Notes: generated by a model not told the origin, from the letters alone. Counted from the stretch's first letter, positions 29,659 through 40,905 are shown. The stretch: DNA of 64,000 bases from Saitoella complicata NRRL Y-17804 (GCF_001661265.1 NW_017567011.1:186001-250000), one strand, 5' to 3'. Numbers and translations: made by a program.

Positions 29659-31958
29659 ATGTCTCCGTCACAGCGCGGAGCACAGGCATATATCCCTAGC
29701 CTGAAATCACTCTTTCCAGGCGGTGAAACGGCTGGTGAGGGAAGCTCCAATGGCAGTAGTACGCGTACGCCAAGGCCTGAGTCACAACAGATGAGCTACT
29801 TCATCACCACCCAACCACCCTGGGAAGCGAGGAGGCCCAACACTGGAGATGGCAGCACAGAGGAGCAGAATGATTTTGGTGTGAGGAGTATGGAGAGTGA
29901 AAGGGGGAAGGGGAGCATGCACGAGTTCTTCGATCACCACGCGCAGCAGGGGTACCGCTCCGAAAGCGAGTCTTCGGCTGCGGAAGATGAAGATGATGAA
30001 GAAGATGAAGTCGAGCAGGCTGCCTGCGAAGGCCAACGACAACGTTCACGGCCTTGGCGTCCTGCCTCCCTCCCTACTCCACCATCCTCTCTTCCAAGAA
30101 CTACCCCGATGCGCCCGGACTCTACCGCCTCCTCGTCAACACCAGGATCACCCCTCTCAATCCCAGCAACCATCGCGTCCTCCTCCCGCTCTGTCTCTGA
30201 CGATGAACACCCTCCTCACCCTCGTTCTACGACGTCCACTTCCGAGCCCGGTGCAAAGAGTAACCCAAGACCAAGGCCAGGTGTTCTCAGGATGCCGACC
30301 ATCACTCTACCTGCACCCAAGAAATCGACGGGTAGGGGTGAGAAGATGGGCAGGATCCGCATCATGGTCGTTGGTGACTCAGGGATTGGAAAGACTGCTC
30401 TCGTCGAAGCCGTGCTGAAAGGAAGCAGGGATGTCGTATGGTGGGACGAAGCTTCGTCTACCGGACGTTCGAGATCAGCCTCAGTCACTACTACTCTGTC
30501 GGGATCTGGAGGGAGTATGACGGCGATAAAGGAGACCTGGGCAAGTACGAGGGCGTATCCGGCATGGTGGCCGGACGTCATTACGTCTGCCAACTCATCC
30601 GTTTTAGGCTCTGCGAGGAAGAGGCGTAGGTCGAGTATGGCAAGTAGTCTAAGTAACCCTGAACAACAGAGAGTTCTGGAGAGGAATATGTGTTGGGTTG
30701 ATACCGAGGGGTACGGAGCTGCTACAGACGTATGTACCATTTCCCTACATCTGATAGCCAGAAACTGATCAGAGCGGGTCTAGTTCAGAGACTGCGTGAG
30801 TAATGTCACGACCTATTTGGAAGCCCAGTTTGCCCGCGTGGACAGCGTTTTGAGTCCTGATCTAGGACATGCGACAACGGAAGACGTAGTCAGTATCTTG
30901 AGTGGTACAGGAGTCGGAAGCGGAGTTGGGTTTGTCGATGTGGTGTTGTATCTCGTCTTGCACCGTAAGCAAAGCCATCCCATCCGTTTTGGAGCGGAAC
31001 ACTGACGCAATGGTGAAACACAGGGTTAAAACCCGTCGATATCGAGTACATGCGACGTCTGGCCCCCTTGACGAATTTGGTACCTATCATCGCAAAGTCG
31101 GATACCCTCACCGATGCGCAGATAACGGCGCTGAAACAGAACATCAACGCACAGCTTGATGAGGCCGGGATTGAGTGCTTCAATTGGGGTGGGGAGGGGC
31201 CGGGAAATCTCTCGCCTTTGGCGGTGAGTACGCTGAAGAGGGAAGGCGTGGATGTGGAGATGGATGCGAGTGTCCTTATGCGGTCTACTGCTTCTGTCGC
31301 ATCTGTTTCGGATCAGGAGCAGGGTAAATCTGGAGACGATCTTGCCGCGTTGGTGGAGAGTGAGCTTGAGGTTCTGATTGAGGGCATCTTCGGCGAGGAG
31401 ATGGGACAGTGGTTGCGTGCGAGCTCAGCAGCGAAGTTCCTGGTCTGGCGCGCTGCTCAGCAAACAACCCCAACCACCTCGACTACTCTGTCGTCCGTTG
31501 CATCCTCTGCTGAAGGTTACGCCATGTCTCGCGCCCGAGACCGCATTGTACGCGAAGAACGTGCGGCGCAGACTCGTCTTAGTAAGTGGTCTGAAGAGAT
31601 GCGTCAGAATATCAAGGAACGAATGAGAAAGGAGAGGGAAGACTTTGAGAGGATTGTTGGTGGTGAGCAGGTTAAGTGGTTGCTTGGGCGCTTGGGTGAG
31701 GTTGTTGAGATGCATCCGGGCTTAAGCGCACAGGCGAATCAATCTCGTGCACAGGAACTGGTTTCCCTGTCCGGAGCTCAAGACACTCAGGAGGAAACTG
31801 GAGATGGGAGGACGGCAGCCGTGACTTGGAGGATCGTGGCGGCTGTTGTGGTGCACAGTGCTCTTGCTGTGGGCGTGGGAGTTCTGGCGCGGGACGTGTT
31901 GGGCAGAGGATGGTCTGCATTGTATTTGGGTGGTGGTTGGTCTGGCGTGTGTACTTAA
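29659..31958 (+). CDS. Divergent septin-like GTPase with C-terminal transmembrane segment
   Basis: Three exons, 29659-30729, 30784-30964 and 31024-31958, frames closing exactly; 728 residues. Residues 1-225 are Ser/Pro-rich and disordered. A septin-type G domain follows: P-loop GDSGIGKT (239-246), switch II DTEGYG (348-353) in place of septin DTPGFG, then the septin-specific blocks GFVDVVLYLV, LKPVDIEYMRRLAPLTNLVPIIAKSDTLT with an AKSD G4 motif, and NWGGEG. A coiled, charged region with EEMRQNIKERMRKEREDFERI follows. Near the C terminus VTWRIVAAVVVHSALAVGVGVLA is a strong membrane helix. Canonical septins are soluble and filament-forming. This one would be membrane-anchored, tail in the lumen or at the plasma membrane. 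The insert between P-loop and switch II is long and Ser-rich. Whether it polymerises cannot be read from sequence. Confidence 0.82.
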
Positions 31959-32163
31959 GGATTTCGTTTGGTGTCGGTGTTCTTGAGCGTATCATGCTTT
32001 CTCTATTTTATGTTCTTGTAGTTTGTACAGTATATTTGAACTGGTTCTTTGGGGTATTAAACTCACCTAGGTACTGTTAATTACCTTGTGTTAATCCAAG
32101 TGTTTAACTCGACCGCGTCACGACTACTACCTTCACGTTCGCAATCGCGTCGAACGCAGAGAG

Positions 32164-33514
32164 ATGGACAACATCGATTCTACGGCAGGCATGGCTGAAC
32201 CACAGGACAGCTTTGATATTGATATGGAGATGGATGTGGATGAGGAGACGCTCACCTATGATGAGCAGGCCGCGCTCAACAATGCGCAGGCTCAGCAGGC
32301 TGATCCAGCAGCGCAAGAAGTGCTCGGGAGTGTGCAGAGCAGGATCGACAACTACTATAATACGAACGCTGGAGATGCACAAGCTGGTTCGTAAACTTCT
32401 CTCATATCACGATCACTACGCCTACTAACAGGAATTCATAACAGACCCGAACGAAATACGCAAGGAAGCCATCCACTTGAGAGGTGTCGATGAACTTTCC
32501 ACTGATGCAATCACGGATTGGGCAAACGGGAATGCTCCCTTGGCGCCGCTTAAGAAAGTCGAATGGGTGAACGACAGCTCTTGTAACCTCATCTACCTCG
32601 ATGGACAAACCGCCGCCGCTGCACTGGCTGCTTTCACCGTGCAGGCTGCCCAGACACCAGCAGACCCTACCGTGCTCCGTGACGTGAAAGACAATGAGAA
32701 GGACGGAAAAATCACGAAGCTGCAAGCGCGTATTGCTCGGGTCGGTGACAAGAAGGTACCGAAAGCGAGGGAGCAAAGTCGGTACTACCTCTTCAACCCA
32801 CCAAAGGAAGAGTTGGACCGCGACAGGAACGGGGAAAGACGTCCGAGAGGTGGTCACAGGGAGAATAGTTACAGAAGAAGGGATTACAGCCGTGATAGAC
32901 GGTATTCCAAATCTCGGTCAGGGAGCAGGGGAGAGTACAGGCGCCGGGGTCGTTCGAGGTCACGTTCACCGGACGCTTATGCCAGGACATACAGCCGGTC
33001 ACGGAGCCCAGGAAGGAGGTATGGGCGGGATAGATCCAGGAGGCGCGGTGCTGATGACGACCTCTTCCCGGAGAAGGCTGCAAGACGCGATGATGGTGAC
33101 CTCTTCCCCAGCAAAGTCCGCGCAGCGGCCGGTGGTAACGACGATTTGTTCCCCGCAAAGGTCTCTGTTTCAGCGCATTCGCGTGGACGTGGAGGTGACT
33201 TGTTCCCTGAGAAGGTTACCAGCGGTCGCTTAGCATCCGACTCCCTCCTTCAGAGCGGACGCGGCACAACTCTTGCTGACCGTCTTGCACCCTCTGGCCG
33301 CTCCCTGGCTGACCGTTTGGGCCCTTCGACAAGTAGCTTAGCGGACAGGCTGGGACCCGCAAACGATGCTGGAAGACTGACCAGGTCTGAGGGCGATGAT
33401 CTCTTTCCGGAGAAAGTGGTCGGAAAGCAAGGTGGCAGAATGATAGGCTCGGACGGTGCCGCACCTTCTGGTGGCAGGAGACAGAATAGGAGGAGGGCTG
33501 AGGATATGATGTAA
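32164..33514 (+). CDS. NCBP3-like cap-binding/RNA-binding protein with RS-type tail
   Basis: Related to nuclear cap-binding protein subunit 3, which links capped transcripts to export and exon-junction factors. Two exons, 32164-32386 and 32445-33514 (58-nt intron with TACTAAC branch point), 430 residues. The RRM-like core contains EAIHLRGVDELSTDAITDWA and KKVEWVNDSSCNLIYLD, the two signature blocks of the family, and later SRYYLFNP. The rest is Arg/Ser/Gly-rich, then a repeated motif D-L-F-P-[ESA]-K five times and L-A-D-R-L-[AG]-P three times. The repeats use different synonymous codons. Assignment rests on the WVNDSSCN and HLRGVD blocks. Confidence 0.85.
33049..33420 (+). repeat. Five DLFPxK and three LADRLxP peptide repeats within the NCBP3-like gene
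   Basis: DLFP-type units are coded near 33055, 33092, 33138, 33192 and 33393. LADRL units are coded near 33273, 33306 and 33336. Codons differ among copies, so these are old protein-level repeats rather than a fresh DNA duplication. Confidence 0.85.
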
Positions 33515-33808
33515 GTTATAAGGCATGACTGCACAAATTTAGCATTTTTGGGTCACGTTAGGGATGATTTAGCATAGTTATGCTGAAACAAGGAATTTCT
33601 TGTTGTTCTACAGTTCACACAATCAGTCTACAACGTCGGGACGGAACAAGATAGATGATGATAGCGAACAAGTGTATTAGAGAGTCAGTCGTCTAACTCT
33701 GTAACCAAACACCAAATGATGCAAAATAACCCAAACCCTATCCAATAACGTACAACCATGGTATCTCTCAACTATCTAACCTCATAACCCTTTTCTTGTC
33801 CCTTCGTT

Positions 33809-35917
33809 TTAGTCAATCTCCTCAAGACCACCGGTCTCACCACCCTCGTTGGCAGTCTCCAACTCGGGCATCTCCTCATCCTGAGCCTCCTCAGAGTCAC
33901 CGAGGGAAAGACCCAAGGCGATCATGCGGTGGATACGGGAAGCGAAGTCTGCAGGCTCGGTAAGAGCGAAGCCAGAGGACAACAAGGCAGTTTCGTACAA
34001 GAGGACAGTCAAGTCCTTGACGGACTTGTCAGCGGCAGAGCCGTCAGCCAAACGCTTCTTCAACTCAGTGATGATAGAGTTGGAAGGGTTGACCTCAAGA
34101 GTCTTCTTGGAAGCCATGTAGGAGGACATGGAGGAGTCACGGAGAGCCTGAGCAGCCATGATACGCTCCATGTTGGCGGACCAACCGAACTGGCCGGTGG
34201 ACAAGATACAGGGGGAAGAAGTCAAAGTCTTGGAGATGACGACCTTCTCAACCTTGTCACCGAGGATCTCCTTCATGGACTTGCACAAGGTCTCGTAAGC
34301 CTTGGCCTCCTCCTCGGCCTTAGCCTTCTCCTCCTCGGTCTGCTCGAGCTCGAGACCGTCCTTGGTGATGTTGACGAGCTTCTTGCCCTCGAACTCCTTG
34401 AGCTGAGTAACGGCGTACTCGTCAATGGGGTCAGTCATCATCATGACCTCGAAGTCCTTCTTCTTGAAGATCTCGAGGAAAGGAGAGGTCTTGGCGGCAG
34501 CGAGGGACTCAGCAGTCAAGAAGTAGATGTTCTGCTGGGGCTCCTTCATGCGGGTGATGTAGTCCTGGAGGGAGGTCATCTCCTCACCAGACTTGGTGGA
34601 GGTGAAGCGGAGGTACTTGGCGAGGGTAGCGCGGTTCTGGGAGTCCTCGTGGACACCGAGCTTCAAGTTCTTGGAGAAGGCCTCGTAGAACTTGTTGAAC
34701 TGGTCCTTGTCCTCAGCAATCTCAGCGAACATCTCGAGAACCTTCTTGACGATGTTCTTGCGGATGACCTTGAGGATCTTGTTCTGCTGCAAGACCTCAC
34801 GAGACAAGTTGAGGGGAAGGTCCTCAGAGTCGACAACGCCCTTGACGAAGCCCAACCACTCGGGGATGAGCTCCTCACACTCGTCGGTGATGAAAACACG
34901 GCGGACGTAGAGCTTGATGTTGTTCTTCTTCTTCTTGGACTCGAACAAGTCGAAGGGAGCGCGCTTGGGGATGTAGAGAACAGCCTTGAACTCGAGCTGA
35001 CCCTCAACGGAGAAGTGCTTGACAGCAAGGTGGTCCTCCCAGTCGTTGGAGATAGACTTGTAGAAAGCGGCGTACTCCTCCTCTGTGATGTCGGAGGGGT
35101 TGCGGGTCCAGATAGGCTTGACCTTGTTGAGCTCCTCGTTCTCGGTGGTGGTCTCCTTGACAGTCTTGGTCTTGGGCTTCTTCTCCTCCTCCTCGTCAAC
35201 CTCCTCGATCTTGGCCTTCTTGTCATCATCGGTGGAAGCGACCTCCTCCTCATCAGCAGGGACCTCCTTCTCGGTCTCCTTGGTGACAACGAGTTGGATG
35301 GGGTAGTTGATGAACTCGGAGTGCTTCTTGACGATCTCCTTGATCTTCTTCTCCTCGAGGTACTCGAGCTGGTCCTCCTTCAAGTAGAGCTTGATGGAAG
35401 TACCACGGCCGAGGGACTCACCAGTGGTGTCCTGGGTGATGGTGAAGGAACCACCGGCGGAAGACTCCCAGATGTACTGCTCGTCGTCGTTGTGCTTGGA
35501 GGTGACCTCAACCTTGTCGGCAACGAGGTAAGCAGAGTAGAAACCGACACCGAACTGACCGATCATGGAAATATCAGCACCAGACATGGCAGCCTCCATG
35601 AAAGCCTTGGTACCGGACTTGGCGATGGTACCGAGGTTGTTGACGAGGTCAGCCTTGGTCATACCAATACCGGTATCGCGGATGGTAAGGGTCTTCTCCT
35701 CCTTGTTAGGGATGAGGCGGACGTAGAGGTCCCTACCAGAGTCAAGCTTCGAAGGGTCGGACAAAGACTCGTAGCGGATCTTGTCGATAGCATCGGAGGC
35801 GTTGGAGATCAACTCACGCAAGAAGATCTCCTTGTTGGAGTAGACAGTGTTGATGATCAAACTCAACAACTGAGTGATCTCGGCCTGGAAGGTAAACGTC
35901 TCTGATTCTGCGGACAT
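33809..35917 (-). CDS. HSP90: Cytosolic Hsp90 chaperone with a variant C-terminal motif
   Basis: ATP-dependent cytosolic chaperone. A 702-residue single exon. N-terminal ATPase: [77 protein letters not shown] charged linker (about 215-270) leads to the middle domain (KPIWTRNP, the catalytic-loop region [21 protein letters not shown]) and the C-terminal dimerisation domain ([28 protein letters not shown]). The last five residues are Leu-Glu-Glu-Ile-Asp instead of the nearly invariant MEEVD that binds TPR cochaperones. The stop is directly after, so this is not a model error. Pezizomycotina hsp90 genes often have introns; this one has none. Upstream are a TATA box and a heat-shock element. Confidence 0.97.
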   Translation of the reverse strand: MSAESETFTFQAEITQLLSLIINTVYSNKEIFLRELISNASDAIDKIRYESLSDPSKLDSGRDLYVRLIPNKEEKTLTIRDTGIGMTKADLVNNLGTIAKSGTKAFMEAAMSGADISMIGQFGVGFYSAYLVADKVEVTSKHNDDEQYIWESSAGGSFTITQDTTGESLGRGTSIKLYLKEDQLEYLEEKKIKEIVKKHSEFINYPIQLVVTKETEKEVPADEEEVASTDDDKKAKIEEVDEEEEKKPKTKTVKETTTENEELNKVKPIWTRNPSDITEEEYAAFYKSISNDWEDHLAVKHFSVEGQLEFKAVLYIPKRAPFDLFESKKKKNNIKLYVRRVFITDECEELIPEWLGFVKGVVDSEDLPLNLSREVLQQNKILKVIRKNIVKKVLEMFAEIAEDKDQFNKFYEAFSKNLKLGVHEDSQNRATLAKYLRFTSTKSGEEMTSLQDYITRMKEPQQNIYFLTAESLAAAKTSPFLEIFKKKDFEVMMMTDPIDEYAVTQLKEFEGKKLVNITKDGLELEQTEEEKAKAEEEAKAYETLCKSMKEILGDKVEKVVISKTLTSSPCILSTGQFGWSANMERIMAAQALRDSSMSSYMASKKTLEVNPSNSIITELKKRLADGSAADKSVKDLTVLLYETALLSSGFALTEPADFASRIHRMIALGLSLGDSEEAQDEEMPELETANEGGETGGLEEID

Positions 35918-35981
35918 TATGACTGTGGTTGTCTCTTCTATGAGATCGATGGGTGAAGAGTATATTCCGGCCCTCGTTTGG

Positions 35982-35988
35982 TTTTATA
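35982..35988 (-). promoter_or_regulatory. TATA box of HSP90
   Basis: TATAAAA on the minus strand, 65-71 bp upstream of the HSP90 start codon and just downstream of the heat-shock element. Confidence 0.6.
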
Positions 35989-36022
35989 CCGCAGCCGTCA
36001 CAGGGCACTACTGTACATGGGA

Positions 36023-36040
36023 GAAGGTTCGAGAGCGTTC
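36023..36040. promoter_or_regulatory. Heat-shock element (four units) upstream of HSP90
   Basis: GAA-gg-TTC-ga-GAG-cg-TTC: four alternating HSF half-sites with 2-nt spacers, one half-site with a single mismatch. It lies about 35 bp upstream of the TATA box and 106-123 bp from the HSP90 start, the expected layout for HSF1 control. It could also influence the divergent thymidylate kinase gene. Confidence 0.65.
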
Positions 36041-36259
36041 AGTGCGCGCTGAGCTCGACGACCCGTTCAGCGAAACCCAAGGAAATTCCATAGATCCCCT
36101 CCTCCGTAGCACGGAGAATCATTTCCTTAAACTCTGCTTTCCTCAAACGCCGTCTTCACCTCTTGTCTTCTCTCCTTCCCGTGTACCTGCCATTGCCTAT
36201 CGATAACCAGAACCATACTCCCTCCGACAACAACATTCATTATCAAAGTTCCCAAAGCA

Positions 36260-36889
36260 ATGCCCCGAGGAGCTCTAATCGTCATCGAAGGCCTCGACAG
36301 AGCCGGTAAATCCACCCAATGCGACCGCCTCGTCACTCGCCTCAAGACTTCCACCCCCACCCTCCTCCGCAAATTCCCAGACCGTACAACCCCAATTGGA
36401 ACCATGATTGACGCCTACCTCCGTTCCACCTCCGATCTCGATGACCACGCGGTACATCTCTTGTTCTCGGCAAATAGATGGGAGGCGAGTAGTGCCATCA
36501 AAGCAGAGCTGGAGGCTGGTGTGACAGTGGTGGTTGATAGATATATTTACAGTGGCATCGCCTTTTCGAGGGCGAAGGGTCTGGACGGTGCGTGGTGTCG
36601 TGCACCGGATGTGGGCTTGCCAAGGCCGGATGTTGCCATCTTCTTAGACATCTCGGAGGAGGCGGCAGCGGAGCGGGGAGGGTATGGAGAGGAGAGGTAT
36701 GAAAAGAAGGAGATGCAGCGGAAGGTGCGTCAGGATTTTCTGGAGCTGAGAGACGATGAGAGGGATGCTGGAGATTGGGCTGTTGTTGATGCGGGACAGT
36801 CGGTTGAGGAAGTTGAGGAGAATATCTGGAAGGCGGCACAGAAGGGGATTGAGAGAGCACGGACAAAAGACCTGCGAACGGTCGTGTAA
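36260..36889 (+). CDS. CDC8: Thymidylate kinase
   Basis: Phosphorylates dTMP to dTDP for DNA synthesis. A 209-residue single exon of normal length. P-loop EGLDRAGKSTQ (residues 10-20), KFPDRTTPIG (dTMP-binding Arg), LLFSANRWE, VVDRYIYSGIAFS with the catalytic DR pair, LPRPDVAIFLDIS, and a LID region with ERGGYGEERYE. The start MPRGALIVIEGLDRAGKS is unambiguous. It shares its promoter with HSP90. Confidence 0.95.
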   Translation: MPRGALIVIEGLDRAGKSTQCDRLVTRLKTSTPTLLRKFPDRTTPIGTMIDAYLRSTSDLDDHAVHLLFSANRWEASSAIKAELEAGVTVVVDRYIYSGIAFSRAKGLDGAWCRAPDVGLPRPDVAIFLDISEEAAAERGGYGEERYEKKEMQRKVRQDFLELRDDERDAGDWAVVDAGQSVEEVEENIWKAAQKGIERARTKDLRTVV

Positions 36890-37155
36890 AGAACACACAG
36901 GCAGACGGTACCCGATATACCACGAAGATCTTCAGAACTGTAGGAAAATTTGGCATGCTCGTGGTTGCAAGCGCTCACTCAAGATGATCGATATCGATAC
37001 CGTGGGAAGGCCCGAGAACATGGATATCGTACGAATTTCCTATGCAATGATCCGCAATACCCCTAAACATTAACGCCGAATGCCAACAATGACTAGAGTA
37101 TATGAACACGATATTTTTCCAACCGTCTAAACTATGTGCTCAGTGGGATCGACCG

Positions 37156-38811
37156 TTATCGTTGCGCACCACTCGCCTCCTCTGACAATCTTCTTGAAGA
37201 AAAGGACGTGCGGCCAGGCTCGTCAGCCTTAAACGCCTGCTCAGTGTCTTCGTGAATGAGATTCTTGAAGAAGTCCATATCATCGGCCGGGTTCGACTTG
37301 GGCCGCTCCACCTCGGGTGCGGGAGGCTGGTAGACCGTCTCTGTCGCGGTCGCCTTCCCCGAGCTCTCCTCCGCTTTCACCGCCGCCAACGCCGCCGCCT
37401 CCGCCTCATACTTCTCCTCCATCTCCACCAACTGATTCTGCACTCTCGCCCCCTCAGCCTTATTCATCGCACTCGCCGCCTCCTCAAACCTTCTCGCAAT
37501 CTCCTTCAACATGCCAAACCGACTCTTATCCAACTCTGTAATGAAATATAGATCCTCCTCACTCAGAACAACAGTTTTCTTCCTGCGTCCAGCTTCGATG
37601 GAGAGGATAATTTCGCGGACGATATCGGCGGTTTCGGTATCGGGTTCGACGGCGTTCGTGCGCATTTCGCGGATGAGTTCGTGGATGTCGTGGAGGTCGT
37701 GCCAGCCGAGCCAGCGGGTGATGAGGTGTGCATTGTAGACTTTTGTGGTGAGTCCGATGACATAACTCTCAGGACCCAAACGCTTTACGCGGTCGAACGT
37801 TGCGGATGCCAAGGGGTAGGATCCGAACTGCCGGCGGAGGAGACGAATGGCTTCGAGGATGAGGTGGGGGTAATTTGGTGAGAGTAGGGCAGCGCGTTCG
37901 TGAGATTCTGCGGCTTCGAGTTTGCCGAAGATCTTGGTGTCGATGAATTCGGAGAGTTCGAGGTTGGTTGTGCAGGCGCGCATTTGAGTTCTGAGTTCGT
38001 CCAGTTCTGCTGCTCGTGCTTCTTCTGCTTGACGCTCCGCTTCGGTCAGGGTCTTCTTTGCCTCCTTCCCTACCCAACTAGGAAGTCCAGTTGCTTTCGC
38101 AGCGAAAGCACGGAGTGAGGGAGGGTAGGCGTTTAACTGCTCTACGGCCTGTGAATCTGTCGACCGACCCCCACCCGGTCCGAAACTGAGCACATCCTTC
38201 CTCTCACCGAGCCCCGACGACGAATGTCCAAACAACCCACCCAATCCACCCCCTGACCGTGATGCCGGAGTATTAGCCGGTTTTCCAGCGAGAATGGTAT
38301 CGAAGATCTTGGAGAACATGTCCATTTCGCGCCGTGTTATCGTACGTGCTTCGTCTCCCGCTTTCTTCATGAGACGATTCGTTGTTCTAGGTTGCACCGC
38401 GCTTCTCTTCAGGAAACTGGTCGTGTCGGAAGCGCGGTTTTGGGGTTTAGCCATGGTGTCTTCATACAGGAAAGCCCATGGGTTGTCGGATTTCGATTCC
38501 TTCGTTGTGTCTTTGAATTCCGCTTCCACTGCGGACTGGTCTAAGGTCGTAGAGACAAGATCTGATGTCGAATCCCGAGTCTCACTTTCTGAAGAGAAAG
38601 CATCGGGCGAATCATCCTCGGGTTTCGCCGATGCTGTAGAGTTGTGACGGAGGAGATGGGGGTGCTGTGGTAAAGAGATGCGAGCCGTGGGCGGCGTTGA
38701 TACAACTGCAAACTGTGGTCAGCCAAGCGATCTGACAAAAGCGAACGAACAGGACCAACCTCTTGCCATACACGATCTCCAAGATGTCCTCGAAGGCACC
38801 GATCGCTTCAT
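37156..38811 (-). CDS. MTF2: Mitochondrial mRNA-processing protein MTF2/NAM1-like
   Basis: In yeast, Mtf2/Nam1 binds mitochondrial RNA polymerase and couples transcription to mRNA stabilisation and translation. Two minus-strand exons, 38811-38760 and 38705-37156 (54-nt intron), 533 residues. Exon 1 plus the first codons of exon 2 (MKRSVPSRTSWRSC...) are basic and Ser/Arg-rich with no acids, a clear matrix presequence. The conserved C-terminal half (about 220-440) contains MRACTTNLELSEFIDTKIFGKLE, YPHLILEAIRLLRRQFGSYPLASATFDRVKRLGPESYVIG, and ITRWLGWHDLHDIHELIREM, as in the Mtf2 C-terminal domain. It shares a 153-bp divergent promoter with CMR1. Confidence 0.85.
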
Positions 38812-38964
38812 CTTCTCGTCAAAGTTGTTTATTTCTTCGGAAGTTCACCTTGGATTTTCTTGCTGCACGTCCCTGGAATATACGGTGTACGTCTACATCA
38901 CTGAATCGCCTCTCGACGCGACTTTTGTTCATGGAGAAGTTCCGCGATCCCAGACAACATAGCC

Positions 38965-40584
38965 ATGACGGAGCTGACTGAATATGAACGCGAACGTCTC
39001 GCAAACATCGAGCGCAACAAAGCCTTGCTATTGTTTGTCTTTCCGTCGCGTTCTCTTCTACTCTACTGACACTCCCGATCCAGAGAACTCGAACTCGCCC
39101 AACCCGAACACAAAGCCCCCCGCGCTGCTCCCGCCTCAAAACCAAAAGCGACTCCTCGTACCCGTACGCCGCGCACAAAACGCGACTCCCCGGTCCCTCA
39201 ACGAACCTCCGCGCGTCTCCAGGGCATTACTGCGACAAGTGAGGTCATCGCCAAACGCGCCGCGGAAGAGGAGGCGGCGGAACGGTTGTTGAAGAAGACG
39301 CGGATGAGGGGTGAGCATAAGTTTGCGGATATTCTGGCGGAGAGCTCGAGAGAGAGCTGGGAGAGTGCGCAGAAGATGTTTGGGGGGTGGCCCGCTGCTG
39401 CTGTCGCGGACGCAGTGGAGGAGGGTTCGAAGACTTCGGAGACGGAGGTGGAGAATGTCTCTGGGGAGAAGAGTGATGAGAAGGAGTTGGCAGAGTTGAG
39501 GGATAAGATCGGTGGGTTGAAGCTTTACGAACGGTGGGAACCGAATCAGATCAGGATTACCCCGGAGCGGATCTACCATATCGGCATGCACCCAGACTCT
39601 ACGCGAAAGCTTGTGTTGGCAGGTGACAAGACCGGTGTACTGGGTATCTGGGACGCAGACTCCAAACGCGAGGCAGCAGAGGAAGACGAAGAGGACGCCG
39701 CAGAACTCCCCCTCATCCACCAATTCCGACCCCACAACCGTACGATCTCCTCTTTCGCTTTCTCACCCACTAACGCGCAAAAGCTCTACACGACATCCTA
39801 TGACGCCTCTGTCCGCCTCCTCGACCTGCAAGCCGGCATTTCAAACGAGATTTTCGCGCCGGGAAAGGATGAGGATGAGGACGAAGCGCCCCTCATCTCC
39901 GCATGCGAGATCACACCTGAAGGCAATGTCGTCTACATCTCTGACTTCGCGGGCCGGGTCCATAGGTACGATACCCGCGCCCCTCGCACCGAGCTGGAGA
40001 CGTTCCAATGCCACGATAAGAAGATCGGGGGGATGAGTATGCACCCACTCGCGCCGTGGTTAGTTGTTACGTCTTCAAATGAACGGAGTTTGCGCGTTTG
40101 GGATTTCAGGAAGATTGAGAGTGGGGAGGAAGGGGGAAGGCACCCGTGTATGGTGGGGGAGTATGTTACGGATAAGAGTATCTCGTCTGCGTACTGGAAT
40201 CGGGCGGGACAGATCGCCGCGACGAGTTATGACGACACCATCACGATTTTCTCCGAACCCACCTGCACAACTTGGTCACCCGGCTCAAAGGACCTCGGCG
40301 CCATGACTCCTAGCCATAAAATCCCACACGACAACCAGGTCGGACGCTGGGTCACCATTTTCCGGGGACAGTGGCACCAAAACCCCGTGAGTGGAGTGCA
40401 GAAATTGTGCATAGGCAATATGAGGAGGAATATTGATGTTTATTCGAGGTTTGGGGAGAGGGTCGGGAAGTTGGGAGAGGGGGATGCGCGGATTACGGCG
40501 GTTCCGGCTGCGGTGCAGTGGCATCCTAGGGAGGATTGGGTTGTTGGTGGGACGAGTAGCGGGAAGGTTGTTTTCTATCAGTAG
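38965..40584 (+). CDS. CMR1: WD40 DNA damage-binding protein CMR1 (WDR76-like)
   Basis: Nuclear WD40 protein that binds DNA and accumulates in the intranuclear quality-control compartment under replication stress. Two exons, 38965-39032 and 39084-40584 (51-nt intron, weak GTTTGT donor); 522 residues. N terminus: MTELTEYERERLANIERNKALL, then basic and Pro-rich with TSARLQGI. Then come RMRGEHKFADILA and a seven-bladed propeller from about residue 175, including NRTISSFAFSP, LYTTSYDASVRLLDLQ, SDFAGRVHRYDTR and the C-terminal YSRFGERVGKL and VQWHPREDWVVGGTSSGKV. Intron phase matches at the Leu-Glu join. Spacing to MTF2 suggests a bidirectional promoter. Confidence 0.93.
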
Positions 40585-40905
40585 ACTATGGTTCGATACT
40601 CCTTAGACAAGCTTTATCAAAATGCAATGCAATTGGGGCTGTGCTTCATATCTCTGCATCTCGTTGATCATTGATTCCGCGTATCTCCCATCGATATACA
40701 TCCCTATCAGATTTTAAGAAGCGCTAAGGTCGACGAGCGCGCAATTCGGCTGGGCACTGGACGTTTACACTTCCCCGCTTGTTTCTGCCTAAGTGAGGAT
40801 GGATCCGACATTCCCGACGCCTGAGGAAATGTCGTGACGCTTCTTTAAACCTCCTCGAAGGACGGCCTCGTCCTCGATCGCGAAAAGGCCACACTTCACA
40901 GCGCA
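40585..40905. other. Intergenic region CMR1 - RCH1
   Basis: A 321-bp region between tandem genes. No gene or repeat was recognised. Confidence 0.55.

Larger units (their letters stand above)
35918..36259. other. Divergent promoter region HSP90 / thymidylate kinase
   Basis: A 342-bp shared region. It holds the HSP90 TATA box and heat-shock element (listed separately). No gene is seen. Confidence 0.6.

Noticed and set aside
33929-35905. 658-codon open frame antisense to HSP90
   Set aside because: It is a shadow frame produced by the strong codon bias of HSP90. The translated product is Leu/Val/Asp-rich nonsense without domains.
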